Assembly (NCBI GenBank): GCA_034769895.1
Contig: CM068367.1
Location: forward strand, 85,675,654 to 85,739,653
DNA from: Magicicada septendecula
Taxonomy: Eukaryota > Arthropoda > Insecta > Hemiptera > Cicadidae
Length of the DNA: 64,000 nt
Reading direction: 5' to 3'
Position numbers and translations under genes: made by a program. The first letter of the stretch is position 1, and every line of letters starts with the position of its first letter. A model generated the notes under the pieces. That model worked only from the letters and a program-made list of their open reading frames with translations. It did no database searches and had not been told where the DNA came from. Of this stretch, positions 1 through 9,312 are shown piece after piece.

Positions 1-465
1 TTTAAATTTTCACTAGTAGTAAACAAACTAACATTGGTTAGACAAATCAGTTGTGAAACTCGGGGCAATTAAATAATTTAGAGTAGGCCTACACGTAATA
101 CCACAAAAAATAATGTGAAAAAACATCAGAAACGTATAATAAAAACATAACAGTAAGCCACAAGAGTGAATGAGAATAAACAAAATTTTACAAATAAAAA
201 AAAAAAAAAATTGTAATAAAATAAATATAAATACATAAATACAAACTTATAAATAATAAGCAACAACAAAAGTAAATTAAATGCATTACAGATATTTAAG
301 GAACAGGACTAGATAAAGTGCATAAATGTCCATTACAACAATCTCATCATTTACATGAGATGTGTAGTGAAGTTAAAATCACATTAATAAAAAGTATAAT
401 ATAGCTTATCAACATCAGCCATTCTATAGGTTATAACTCAATATAATTAAATACAACTATTTCAC
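1..465. other. AT-rich sequence, nothing recognised
   Basis: AT-rich with homopolymer A runs near 197-211. I see no coding similarity, RNA gene or element boundary. It may be SMC3 intron 1 or upstream flank. Confidence 0.5.
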
Positions 466-519
466 TAACGACTCGGAACACAAAGTTTTTTTGAGTAAAA
501 ACATAAAGTTTTACCAACC
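466..519 (-). repeat. PLE-2 terminal fragment
   Basis: About 50 bases match the outer end of the PLE-2 copies at 5167-5216 and, inverted, 6607-6656 (core cgactcggaacacaaagttt). Only the 3' terminus is present. It is a short solo remnant of the Penelope-like family found intact enough to recognise 5 kb away. Confidence 0.7.
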
Positions 520-1237
520 GATTTTAGTTACAAGTTGGTGACTAGTATAATATATAATTTATTAGCAGATAATCTGTATTATATATCTGCATATCACACG
601 AGAATAAATGTAACAGCAGGATGAATTATTTCCTTTATTAAAAAAGCTTTGTCTCTTTGCGCAGAATGAAGTATTCAGGACGAAAAAGTGGCTTCGTACT
701 ACTTTCTACTCGAAATACGCTTGATATAAAAAGACTACTTGTTCCTAAAATATTAGGTGTTCCTAAAATACTACTGTTCCTCTGATATGCTTAGTATTTG
801 TAATACGCGTTGTTCCTTGTGTATCAGTGATACCCCTAGTATTTAAAATACCTAGTATTTGAAATACTGGTTGTTCCTTGCGTACCAGCGATATTTTTGT
901 ATGCCTAGTATTTGGCCTTGGCGTATTCGTTTACTTGTTACTTGCATACTTTTTGTGTGTGTGTGTCTGTATAGGAGTGTAGGGGGGGTGTGCCTCTACT
1001 CGGAACAGCGAGGGGGGCATGTCTCGACTCGGAACAGTGTCGATGCGAATAACAGGTATTTCAACTTTTTAGTCACTGTTACACCCGTTCCACAAAAATT
1101 TCGTTACAAAATAACTGTTACAGGTATATCGGTCCACCTCTAGTAGACGTGAATCCGAACAGGCTAGCAACTCGCACCGCTATGCACTCGTTTTTCGATT
1201 CGTTTCAGTGATTGTTTTTTATTTTATTTTTGCAATT
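520..1237. other. Unassigned, degenerate short repeats
   Basis: Between 735 and 925 the motif tagtatttgaaatac and relatives recur several times with gttcctt-type spacers, giving a weakly repetitive, partly palindromic texture. The part near 1100-1237 probably holds the left end of the Harbinger transposon, but I could not find a matching pair of terminal inverted repeats. The small ORFs here look fortuitous. Confidence 0.4.
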
Positions 1238-1581
1238 ATGTTGTGGAGTACGGATTTAACGTTACAGTTTATAGAGTAGATGCATTCCCATCGTTGTTTG
1301 TGGGATGTGTCCTTCACTGACTATAGAAATCGTTAATTAAAAAGCAAAACATTGACGGCTTTGGCTGGTAAATACAGTGTATCCGTGGCGGAAATTGAAA
1401 AAAATTGCATACATTGAAAGGACAATTTCGGCGCGAACACAAAAAGATGAAAAATATGAAAAGTGGAACTTCACCAGTAAAGTGTACTTGGTTCGGCTAT
1501 GAACCTTTGTTGTTTTTATTACCTGTGGTGGAATTGAGAGGAAGCAGGAACACTGATGAGGAAAACCCAGAGGAAGACCAA
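1238..1581 (+). pseudogene. Harbinger MADF protein, exon 1
   Basis: 5' exon of the accessory DNA-binding protein of a PIF/Harbinger transposon. From the ATG at 1238 the frame reads MLWSTDLTLQFIE, then an in-frame TAG (1277), then a MADF core (LWDVSFTDYRNR), a second stop TAA (1334), and KTLTALAGKYSVSVAEIE. After a frameshift near 1400 it continues LKGQFRREHKKMK and ends with an acidic tail (DEENPEEDQ) at a splice donor (GTAAGT at 1582). The MADF domain is a Myb-like three-helix fold that in Harbinger elements binds the ends and assists transposase. It joins in phase 0 to the exon at 3084. Two stops and a frameshift make it dead. Confidence 0.85.
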
Positions 1582-2046
1582 GTAAGTTAAATAATTTATT
1601 TAAAAAAAAACAACATTTTGTATGTACCTACTTTAAGTACCTACATTTACCTTTTAATTACCTACACTTAAAAATGAATAGTAAAGTAGTACTTTTTCCA
1701 TTAGGGTAGTTACTTGCTGGTAGGTAAGTTTACTGTGAAAAGCAATACACATATGTATGTAGTTTCATAATTATTTTCAGCTATCTCGTATTAAATGCAT
1801 TATAAATGTTGCAGTAAAACGTTGATTGGCAAGAAAAAAAGTATAGGTACATACTTTCTAAAATCAATAAGACAAATCAAAAAGATACCTAGTATCGTGT
1901 AATTTTATTTTTAATAAAAAAAATTATTGGAAAATAATTTTTAAAAATACTTAAATTATTTATTTTTCAATTAAAAAAACTAGGGAAAAGTATAGCTATC
2001 AGAATCTTAAAAATTAACAATAAAGACAATAAGTAGGTACGTTGTT

Positions 2047-2871
2047 TCATATGATGTCATTTTGCCACGGCACTGAACCTTCATCTGACACAAAGTAATC
2101 ACGAAATTCATTTCGTATTTCCTTCGCATCGTTCGCCGGTCTCTTTGGAGTATTTTGTACGGCGACAAGGTCCTCAGATGGCGAAATTTCTGATCTCCAT
2201 GATCCTGGTATTATATTCCCATCAGAATCTTGTGCATCCAAAGAGCCAAGAGGAGTATACGCGTTCCTCGAAGATGCATTTCTGCGAAGGAAATTATGCA
2301 AGTAGGCGCAAGCAAGAGCCACTGTTTCTACTTTGTTAGGAGACAAATCTATGGGTTTCAAAAGTAATCGGAATTTTGAATTCCATATCCCAAATACATT
2401 TTCAATAATTCGTCGAGCCCGACTCAAGCGATAGTTGAATATTCTTTCCGGCGTAGGTATACCACTGCTACGCCCGGGAAGAGGTTTCATTCAATTTGTA
2501 GATAAAGGAAAGGCGCCATCCGCAATGAACACATAAGGCACAGAAATTTCTCTTCCATTTAGTGGCGTGAGCTGGGGCAAATCCAATTGTCCATCAGTCA
2601 AATCATTGTATAGCGAAGAGTAATAAAAAACTCTCCGTCCAAAATGCGTCCCTGACACCCTATGTATAGGTATATAAAATTGTAATTGTCGTCAGCAACT
2701 GCAAGGGCAACGATGCTATGAAACCCATTGTAATTAAAATATATACTACCACCTTCATCAGGTGCTACAATGTGAATGTTTCCCGTCAATGCTGCCAATA
2801 CAGTGAGGGAAATTCCACCTAGTCGAAAACCCTTCAGCAAGGCGTAACCAGTCAGTACTTGTTCTGGGTCT
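2047..2871 (-). pseudogene. PIF/Harbinger transposase, exon 2
   Basis: C-terminal two thirds of a DDE_Tnp_4 (HARBI1-like) transposase. The exon starts after a polypyrimidine tract and CAG acceptor (2874-2872) and reads DWLRLAEGFSTRWNFPHC, then IGSIDGKH with the first catalytic Asp. After a frameshift near 2790 come APDEGGSIYFNYNGFHS and YIGCQGRILDGE; after another frameshift VPYVFIADGAFPL with the second Asp. A TGA stop near 2490 precedes MKPLPGRSSG, RIFNYRLSRARRIIENVFGI (catalytic Glu) and the C-terminus. The triad residues are visible but the frame is broken at least three times. The whole exon lies antisense inside the intron (1582-3083) of the MADF gene. Confidence 0.88.
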
Positions 2872-3083
2872 CTGAAAAAAAAAAATAATGAGATAATAAT
2901 AATAACAATAACAACAGGTACCTAATCATTATAATTATTATAGTAATAATATTTCAGCAGTTTCGAATCAAGATGAATCGAAACTGCTGAAATTTCTTCC
3001 CACACTGCCTTTGGTAGTAGGTAATAAGGTTGCAATAATAATTATTTTGTGTTAATAATTAAGTGATAATTATTGTGTTGCAG

Positions 3084-3534
3084 GACGGTTCCGTAGACAG
3101 TGGTCATTCTCAGGGTTCGTGTCAAGGTGAAAAATCTGGCCCCTCTGCTGAGAAGGAACAACCACCTCTTCTGAGTGAAAATGCACGCCAAGGTGAGAAG
3201 GAACAATCGCAAAATAAAAATAAAAAGAGATTGAAACCCATTGTACCCCCTGAAGACATTACTGCAGAGGCCTTAATTTGTATGAAATCGATAACTGAGG
3301 CAGTGTCAAAAAGAGACAGTAGCTCTATTTTTGCGGACTTCGTTGCGGATTCTTTGAGAAATAGCAACAGGCCGACTTTCGAAGTAAATTTTGGCAAACA
3401 AAAAATCACACAAATTCTGTTTGACTTACAAAATGGAGGATATGCAGATCATCATATTCGAACTACGACCAGCTCGTCTGCCTCAAGATCATCATTATCT
3501 GTCGTTCCGTCAGCAGAATCACATTATTATTCTC
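3084..3534 (+). pseudogene. Harbinger MADF protein, exon 2 (left part)
   Basis: Begins after the acceptor ttgtgttgcag and continues the MADF protein in phase 0 from 1581: DGSVDSGHSQGSCQGEKSG, a basic and glutamine-rich linker, then a BESS-like region (FADFVADSLRN). The reading frame runs to 3534, where a Penelope-like element has inserted. It resumes in the same frame at 8641 if one copy of the 11-bp target duplication is removed. Confidence 0.8.
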
Positions 3535-3625
3535 TATTTTTAAACATTGTATTTGCCTCCAAAAGCGTTTTAAGACTATAAAACAGGTTAATTACCTACC
3601 GTCACACTTTTTGAAATCCGAAAAC

Positions 3626-3670
3626 AGGATTACTCGAGTTTCGACACATTAAGTGTCATCTTCAGATCCT
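3626..3670 (-). ncRNA. Hammerhead-like ribozyme, PLE-1 minus copy
   Basis: Mirror of the motif at 8535-8579: AGGAT, CTGAAGA, a 5-bp stem II (GACAC/GTGTC), GAAA, CTCGAG, TA, then ATCCT closing stem I. It lies ~45 bp inside the inverted terminus. Confidence 0.7.
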
Positions 3671-3859
3671 CGATGAATATAAGTTAAAAATACATTTGTT
3701 GATGTATGCACATCCCGTCAGATAATAAAAACAACACAAACATAACAACAAAAATACTTAAATAATTTAACACATATTAAAACCGAGACAAAACAGAACG
3801 AAAACACGATACACGCGGCCCACGTGGACCTGCACAGGAACACGTTATGCGCGATAAAA

Positions 3860-5100
3860 TCAATCGATACCGATTTGACCTTTGATAAATTTTATCGATC
3901 TGACACAGTTAGTATCTCGTTCGATATCGTTCACTCTGTTAAATAGAATATTATTTTTATGGATCGATTTTTCATTTAAGATGCGATCGTAATTAGCTTT
4001 AGTGGCCTTATATATTTCAAACCTTTCAAGAGTGTCCAGTTTAAGAGATTTCCTGCATTTATGTAATATATCCAAATTCTCACTAATACTTTTTATGTTA
4101 TGATCTTGTGAACTTAAATGTTCAGCAAATGTGGATCTTCCTATATTTGATTTAGAGCTTGGGAGGTGTTCTTTATAACGCAATTTGAATGAACGACCCG
4201 TTTGTCCTATGTAGAAATTTGAACAATCCGAACAATTAAGCCTGTATACACCTGTACCATCGTATTCATCGAAAGACTTAATTTGATTTTTAAACTTAAG
4301 TTTGTTCTCGAGTTTATTATTTGCTTTTGAAGCCAATACTATATTTTGTTTTTTCAATTGGTTTTTTAAAGTGTAATGTAACATTTCGCCATACTCTATT
4401 GCGATATATTTTACTTTTTCTTTAGGCATGTCAATATTTATTAGTCTATTTTGTTTCTTATTTATTATTTTATCTATTATGTTACATTTATAACCATTGG
4501 CTATTGCTATGTGTTTAATAATTTCGACTTCATTTTTATGGTCTTCTGTGGAGAGGGGCAATGATAACAATCTATGTACCATACTATTAAAAAATGCCAT
4601 TTTGTGTGAATAAGGGTGGTAAGACGAGGCATGAATAGCATGATCAGTGGTTGTCGGTTTCCTGTAAATATTATAGTTAATTTTATTATCAATTTTTGTT
4701 AAAGACAAATCTAAGAAATTTATTTTATTATTCTTTTCTGTTTCTAATGTAAATTGCAAATTTTTGTTATGCTATTCAAATACTTATTAAGCGTCTGTAA
4801 TTGTATGCAATTACCATTGTAAACCACTATCGTGTCATCCACATATCGACGATAAAATAAAATTTTGTTGTAATGTTTGTTGTTTGGTGATAATATTTCA
4901 TTATTTTCGATGTGGTTTAAATAAATTTCTGCCAGGATACTTGATAGTGGGGAACCCATTGCTAATCCATCTTTCTGTAAATAAAATTTATCATCAAAAG
5001 TAAAATAATTTTGTTCTAAAATTACTTTAGTCAAATTAATAATTTCATCAACTATTTTATGGTTTAAAGTGGCTATTGATAATAATAAACTTTTTGTTAT
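3860..5100 (-). pseudogene. PLE-1 RT/GIY-YIG, minus copy, 3' part
   Basis: Nearly identical to the intact plus copy at 6873-8345. Reading leftward it contains RT motif B (KDGLAMGSPLSS), the catalytic YVDD box, thumb region (IYRKPTTTDHAIHASSYHP) and the GIY-YIG nuclease (GVYRLNCSDCSNFYIGQTG). A small indel near 4765 splits the frame into 299-aa and 128-aa pieces. The upstream part of this copy lies at 6673-6850, beyond the PLE-2 insertion. Confidence 0.9.
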
Positions 5101-5220
5101 TTCTAAAGTTTCTTGGATTTCGTTGTCCATGACGTGTCCGTTACTTAACTAAATATCACTATAATATTGACGACTCGGAACACAAAGTTTTTTATAAGTA
5201 AAAACGTAAAGTTTTACCTT

Positions 5221-5267
5221 ACAGCCTAAACCGGCTTTCACCTATAGAAGGCTTCATCAGAGGCTGT
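5221..5267 (-). ncRNA. Hammerhead-like ribozyme, PLE-2 minus copy
   Basis: Stem I ACAGCCT/AGGCTGT encloses CTGATGA, a short stem II (GCCT/AGGT), GAAA, GCCGGT and TT. It matches the plus copy at 6559-6605. Confidence 0.65.
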
Positions 5268-5868
5268 CGTTAGTAGCGCTGCTCGTCTTGTTGTTGGCGA
5301 CGAGAAAGTGTTTCGAAAGATTGAAGCTGTGTGTGTGTGGTGAGATGTGTTCGAATAATGCGTGCGATTTGAATTGTGTCTGTTCGTTTAGGATGTCGTT
5401 TTTATTTGTTTTTGTGTGTTTGTATATTTCTAATTGTTCTAGAGTGTCTAGTTTTCGGCCTTTTGTGTGTACGTGTAGTATGTTCATGTTATTGTCGATG
5501 TTTTTATATGTGTGGTTTGCTTCAATGAGGTGGTTTGCGAAGGTAGATTCTGTAGTGGTGTGGAGTGCTTTTGTGTGTTCAATGTATCTCTGTTTGAAGC
5601 TACGTCCTGTCTGGCCTATGTAGAATTTACTGCAATTTGAACAATTTAGTTTATATACACCGGGTAGATCGAATTTGTTTTGTGCTTTGGGCATGCGTTT
5701 TGATAGTGTGTGTTCTGTTTTGTTAGTAGTTTTGTAAGCGATTCTGTATCCTGCTTTTTTGAATTTGTGGGCAATTTTTTCTGTTTGTTTGTTGATGTAT
5801 GTTAGTGTTATGAATTTGTTGTTTTCTGTCTTTGTCTGTTGTTTGTTTTGTGTTTTGTGTAGGAGTTT
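5257..5868 (-). pseudogene. PLE-2 GIY-YIG fragment, minus copy
   Basis: C-terminal part of a PLE polyprotein: LPGVYKLNCSNCSKFYIGQT is the GIY-YIG core with the paired cysteines typical of PLE endonucleases, followed by GRSFKQRYIEHTK and a helical tail. It is open for 145 codons and ends at 5257. It is 5'-truncated at the junction with its mirror copy at 5868-5873, so no RT is present. Confidence 0.9.
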
Positions 5869-5872
5869 ACCC

Positions 5873-6569
5873 CTTAGATGAAATAGACTACAAAGACGAA
5901 CTAAACACGATAAAATATCTAGCAGAATCTAACGGTTATGACAGAACAATAGTCAGTAAACTCCTACACAAAACACAAAACAAACAACAGACAAAGACAG
6001 AAAACAACAAATTCATAACACTAACATACATCAACAAACAAACAGAAAAAATTGCCCACAAATTCAAAAAAGCAGGATACAGAATCGCTTACAAAACTAC
6101 TAACAAAACAGAACACACACTATCAAAACGCATGCCCAAAGCACAAAACAAATTCGATCTACCCGGTGTATATAAACTAAATTGTTCAAATTGCAGTAAA
6201 TTCTAAATAGGCCAGACAGGACGTAGCTTCAAACAGAGATACATTGAACACACAAAAGCACTCCACACCACTACAGAATCTACCTTCGCAAACCACCTCA
6301 TTGAAGCAAACCACACATATAAAAACATCGACAATAACATGAACATACTACACGTACACACAAAAGGCCGAAAACTAGACACTCTAGAACAATTAGAAAT
6401 ATACAAACACACAAAAACAAATAAAAACGACATCCTAAACGAACAGACACAATTCAAATTGCACGCATTATTCGAACACATCTCACCACACACACACAGC
6501 TTCAATCTTTCGAAACACTTTCTCGTCGCCAACAACAAGACGAGCAGCGCTACTAACGACAGCCTCTGA
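5873..6569 (+). pseudogene. PLE-2 GIY-YIG fragment, plus copy
   Basis: Mirror of the minus copy, extending slightly further upstream (thumb/connector region DEIDYKDELNTIKYLAESNG). A TAA in place of the codon for the second Tyr of the GIY-YIG motif (KF then stop then IGQTGRSF, at 6204-6206) breaks the frame; the rest reads through to TNDSL at 6569. This kills the nuclease in the plus copy, while the minus copy keeps that Tyr. Confidence 0.9.
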
Positions 6570-6605
6570 TGAAGCCTTCTATAGGTGAAAGCCGGTTTAG
6601 GCTGT
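6559..6605 (+). ncRNA. Hammerhead-like ribozyme, PLE-2 plus copy
   Basis: ACAGCCT (6559-6565), CTGATGA (6566-6572), stem II 6573-6586, GAAA (6587-6590), GCCGGT, TT, then AGGCTGT (6599-6605), which pairs perfectly with the first segment. It starts in the last codons of the PLE-2 ORF and sits in the terminal repeat. Confidence 0.65.
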
Positions 6606-6672
6606 AAGGTAAAACTTTACGTTTTTATTTATAAAAAACTTTGTGTTCCGAGTCGTCAATATTATAGTGATA

Positions 6673-6850
6673 TTCTAAAGTTTCATTAATTGGTACATTC
6701 GTATACAAATTGACTATGTCAAATGAAGCTAAAGTATGTCTTGGTTCAATTGTAAGTTTTTTTGTGAGATCTACCAATTCTAAACTATTTTTCAAACTGT
6801 AATTCTTATTAAACACTATATATTGTCTTAAAATTTTATCAATTTTTTTT
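6673..6850 (-). pseudogene. PLE-1 minus copy, upstream RT piece
   Basis: Encodes FNKNYSLKNSLELVDLTKK and RT motif A (ASFDIVNLYTNVPINE), the part of the minus PLE-1 copy separated from 3860-5100 by the PLE-2 insertion. It stops at the head-to-head junction near 6850. Confidence 0.85.
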
Positions 6851-6872
6851 TCCGAAAATACATAAAAATAAC

Positions 6873-8345
6873 ATGCCAGTCCGTCCTTTAGTAAATTTCA
6901 CGTCTGCACCATCTTATAAAATTGCCAAAAAAATTGATAAAATTTTAAGACAATATATAGTGTTTAATAAGAATTACAGTTTGAAAAATAGTTTAGAATT
7001 GGTAGATCTCACAAAAAAACTTACAATTGAACCAAGACATACTTTAGCTTCATTTGACATAGTCAATTTGTACACGAATGTACCAATTAATGAAACTTTA
7101 GAAATAACAAAAAGTTTATTATTATCAATAGCCACTTTAAACCATAAAATAGTTGATGAAATTATTAATTTGACTAAAGTAATTTTAGAACAAAATTATT
7201 TTACTTTTGATGATAAATTTTATTTACAGAAAGATGGATTAGCAATGGGTTCCCCACTATCAAGTATCCTGGCAGAAATTTATTTAAACCACATCGAAAA
7301 TAATGAAATATTATCACCAAACAACAAACATTACAACAAAATTTTATTTTATCGTCGATATGTGGATGACACGATAGTGGTTTACAATGGTAATTGCAGA
7401 CAATTACAGACGCTTAATAAGTATTTGAATAGCATAACAAAAAATTTGCAATTTACATTAGAAACAGAAAAGAATAATAAAATAAATTTCTTAGATTTGT
7501 CTTTAACAAAAATTGATAATAAAATTAACTATAATATTTACAGGAAACCGACAACCACTGATCATGCTATTCATGCCTCGTCTTACCACCCTTATTCACA
7601 CAAAATGGCATTTTTTAATAGTATGGTACATAGATTGTTATCATTGCCCCTCTCCACAGAAGACCATAAAAATGAAGTCGAAATTATTAAACACATAGCA
7701 ATAGCCAATGGTTATAAATGTAACATAATAGATAAAATAATAAATAAGAAACAAAATAGACTAATAAATATTGACACGCCTAAAGAAAAAGTAAAATATA
7801 TCGCAATAGAGTATGGCGAAATGTTACATTACACTTTAAAAAACCAATTGAAAAAACAAAATATAGTATTGGCTTCAAAAGCAAATAATAAACTCGAGAA
7901 CAAACTTAAGTTTAAAAATCAAATTAAGTCTTTCGATGAATATGATGGTACAGGTGTATACAGGCTTAATTGTTCGGATTGTTCAAATTTCTATATAGGA
8001 CAAACGGGTCGTTCGTTCAAATTGCGTTATAAAGAACACCTCCCAAGCTCTAAATCAAATATAGGAAGATCCACATTTGCTGAACATTTCAGTTCACAAG
8101 ATCATAACATAAAAAGTATTAGTGAGAATTTGGATATATTACATAAATGCAGGAAATCTCTTAAACTGGACACTCTTGAAAGGTTTGAAATATATAAGGC
8201 CACTAAAGCTAATTACGATCGCATCTTAAATGAAAAATCGATCCATAAAAATAATATTCTATTTAACAGAGTGAACGATATCGAACGAGATACTAGCTGT
8301 GTCAGATCGATAAAATTTATCAAAGGTCAAATCGGTATCGATTGA
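6873..8345 (+). CDS. PLE-1 reverse transcriptase with GIY-YIG endonuclease (5'-truncated)
   Basis: A 490-codon open frame. Seen: RT motif A SFDIVNLYTNVPINE (~62-76), motif B QKDGLAMGSPLSS (~125-137), catalytic YVDD (~166-169), a thumb with IYRKPTTTDHAIHASSYHP, and a C-terminal GIY-YIG domain (GVYRLNCSDCSNFYIGQTGR, ~373-392) with the catalytic Arg in RSFKLRYKEH. This order is diagnostic of Penelope-like elements: reverse transcription primed at a nick made by the GIY-YIG nuclease. Full PLE proteins are usually ~700-850 aa, so the N-terminus is missing, and the first Met is just the first in-frame one after the junction. No inactivating change is visible in the retained part, suggesting a young insertion. 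Confidence 0.92.
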   Translation: MPVRPLVNFTSAPSYKIAKKIDKILRQYIVFNKNYSLKNSLELVDLTKKLTIEPRHTLASFDIVNLYTNVPINETLEITKSLLLSIATLNHKIVDEIINLTKVILEQNYFTFDDKFYLQKDGLAMGSPLSSILAEIYLNHIENNEILSPNNKHYNKILFYRRYVDDTIVVYNGNCRQLQTLNKYLNSITKNLQFTLETEKNNKINFLDLSLTKIDNKINYNIYRKPTTTDHAIHASSYHPYSHKMAFFNSMVHRLLSLPLSTEDHKNEVEIIKHIAIANGYKCNIIDKIINKKQNRLINIDTPKEKVKYIAIEYGEMLHYTLKNQLKKQNIVLASKANNKLENKLKFKNQIKSFDEYDGTGVYRLNCSDCSNFYIGQTGRSFKLRYKEHLPSSKSNIGRSTFAEHFSSQDHNIKSISENLDILHKCRKSLKLDTLERFEIYKATKANYDRILNEKSIHKNNILFNRVNDIERDTSCVRSIKFIKGQIGID

Positions 8346-8534
8346 TTTTATCGCGCATAACGTGTTCCTGTGCAGGTCCATGTCGGCCGCATGTATCGTG
8401 TTTTCGTTCTGTTTTGTCTCAGTTTTAATATGTGTTAAATTATTTAAGTATTTTTGTTGTTATGTTTGTGTTGTTTTTATTATCTGACGGGATGTGCATA
8501 CATCAACAAATGTATTTTTAACTTATATTCATCG

Positions 8535-8579
8535 AGGATCTGAAGATGACACTTAATGTGTCGAAACTCGAGTAATCCT
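8535..8579 (+). ncRNA. Hammerhead-like ribozyme, PLE-1 plus copy
   Basis: Stem I AGGAT (8535-8539) pairs with ATCCT (8575-8579). Between them are CTGAAGA (8540-8546), stem II GACAC-ttaat-GTGTC (8548-8562), GAAA (8563-8566), a minimal stem III CTCGAG (8567-8572) and TA (8573-8574), where cleavage would fall. PLEs are known to carry minimal hammerheads in their terminal repeats. One extra U lies between the CUGANGA box and stem II, so activity is not assured. Confidence 0.72.
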
Positions 8580-8640
8580 GTTTTCGGATTTCAAAAAGCG
8601 TGACGGTAGGTAATTAACCTGTTTTATAGTTATTATTCTC

Positions 8641-8753
8641 GTCAACCTGAGTTTGATAATAGTTTTGATTCCCAGCAACACGAGCAAAATAGTCTCCATA
8701 CACCTTACACTTTACAAACTTACTTGAACGGTTTCACTGATAATGAAAACTGA
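8641..8753 (+). pseudogene. Harbinger MADF protein, exon 2 (right part)
   Basis: Continues the frame broken at 3534 by the PLE insertion: RQPEFDNSFDSQQHEQNS, then LHTPYTLQTYLNGFTDNEN and a TGA at 8751. It is the natural C-terminus of the MADF-type protein and proves the insertion hit coding sequence. Confidence 0.75.
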
Positions 8754-8942
8754 CTTTCTTATTTTGTTGCTACAATGTTGTAATTAATTTTGTTTTCTCT
8801 TTCCTTATCTTTGTGTATGATGCTTCAATTTTTTACTACATGTACCAGTGTTTTATTGAAAAGCTTAATATAAAATTTACACATAGCAATAAAAAATTTC
8901 CCAACATTGTATTTGATATTTTACTTGCAATTAGTTACTTAC

Positions 8943-9312
8943 CTTGATGTATTCTCTCAAAGAACAAATGATGGCTTCGCACACCTCTGGAACAAACTTG
9001 GATATTGATTGCTTCGAAATCTTGAAGGTGGTCACGAGGCTTATGTATGAGTCTAGGAATCTAAGAGTGACAGCTAATCTGCTGGCCGGGGAGATAGATT
9101 CCCTAAAGTTGGTATTTTTCTTACAAATTTTATTACCAACTTTGGTTAAAATGGTTTCAAAATCGGTTGGGGACATTCTCAAAAAATTTCTAAACCCCAT
9201 GCCATCTTCCATTTTTAAAGTGTCCAAAAGATTATTCCCGCACTGATTCCCGCCATGAAATAATTTGCGAACCCACCATCTTTTTTGTCGTTTTTTTATT
9301 GCGGTTGTATCT
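8943..9312 (-). pseudogene. PIF/Harbinger transposase, exon 1
   Basis: N-terminal exon of the transposase at 2047-2871. It reads KRQKRWWVRKLFHGGNQC, GFRNFLRMSPTDFETILTKV, a helix-turn-helix-like stretch (SPASRLAVTLRFLDS) and ends REYIK at a consensus donor (GTAAGT, 8942 downward). It joins in phase 0 to the acceptor at 2871. WWVR and GFRNF..M are typical N-terminal marks of the family. No initiator ATG is obvious upstream; the frame meets a TAA just before LIIDTTAIKK. Confidence 0.85.

Larger units (their letters stand above)
5113..6672. mobile_element. PLE-2 inverted pair inside PLE-1
   Basis: A second Penelope-like family inserted in the minus PLE-1 copy, with a 12-bp target duplication ttctaaagtttc at 5101-5112 and 6673-6684. 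It consists of two 5'-truncated copies head to head: minus ~5151-5868 and plus ~5873-6672, both covering the GIY-YIG end. The left end carries a ~38-nt extra tail (5113-5150) missing on the right, the same asymmetry as the outer PLE-1 insertion. Confidence 0.85.
3535..8629. mobile_element. PLE-1 inverted pair with nested PLE-2
   Basis: A Penelope-like retroelement insertion flanked by an 11-bp target duplication, ttattattctc, at 3524-3534 and 8630-8640. Two PLE-1 copies face away from each other: a minus copy (3' end left, ~3582-6850, interrupted by PLE-2 at 5113-6672) and a plus copy (~6860-8629). Their 5' ends meet near 6850-6872 and both are 5'-truncated at almost the same point in the RT domain. 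The outer ~50 bp are inverted repeats, but the left end has an extra ~46-nt tail (3535-3580). PLEs encode an RT related to telomerase and often integrate as tandem or inverted partial copies. Confidence 0.85.

Noticed and set aside
5288..6538. 111-codon Cys/Phe-rich ORFs at 5288-5623 and 6203-6538
   Set aside because: Antisense shadows of the PLE-2 GIY-YIG coding strand.
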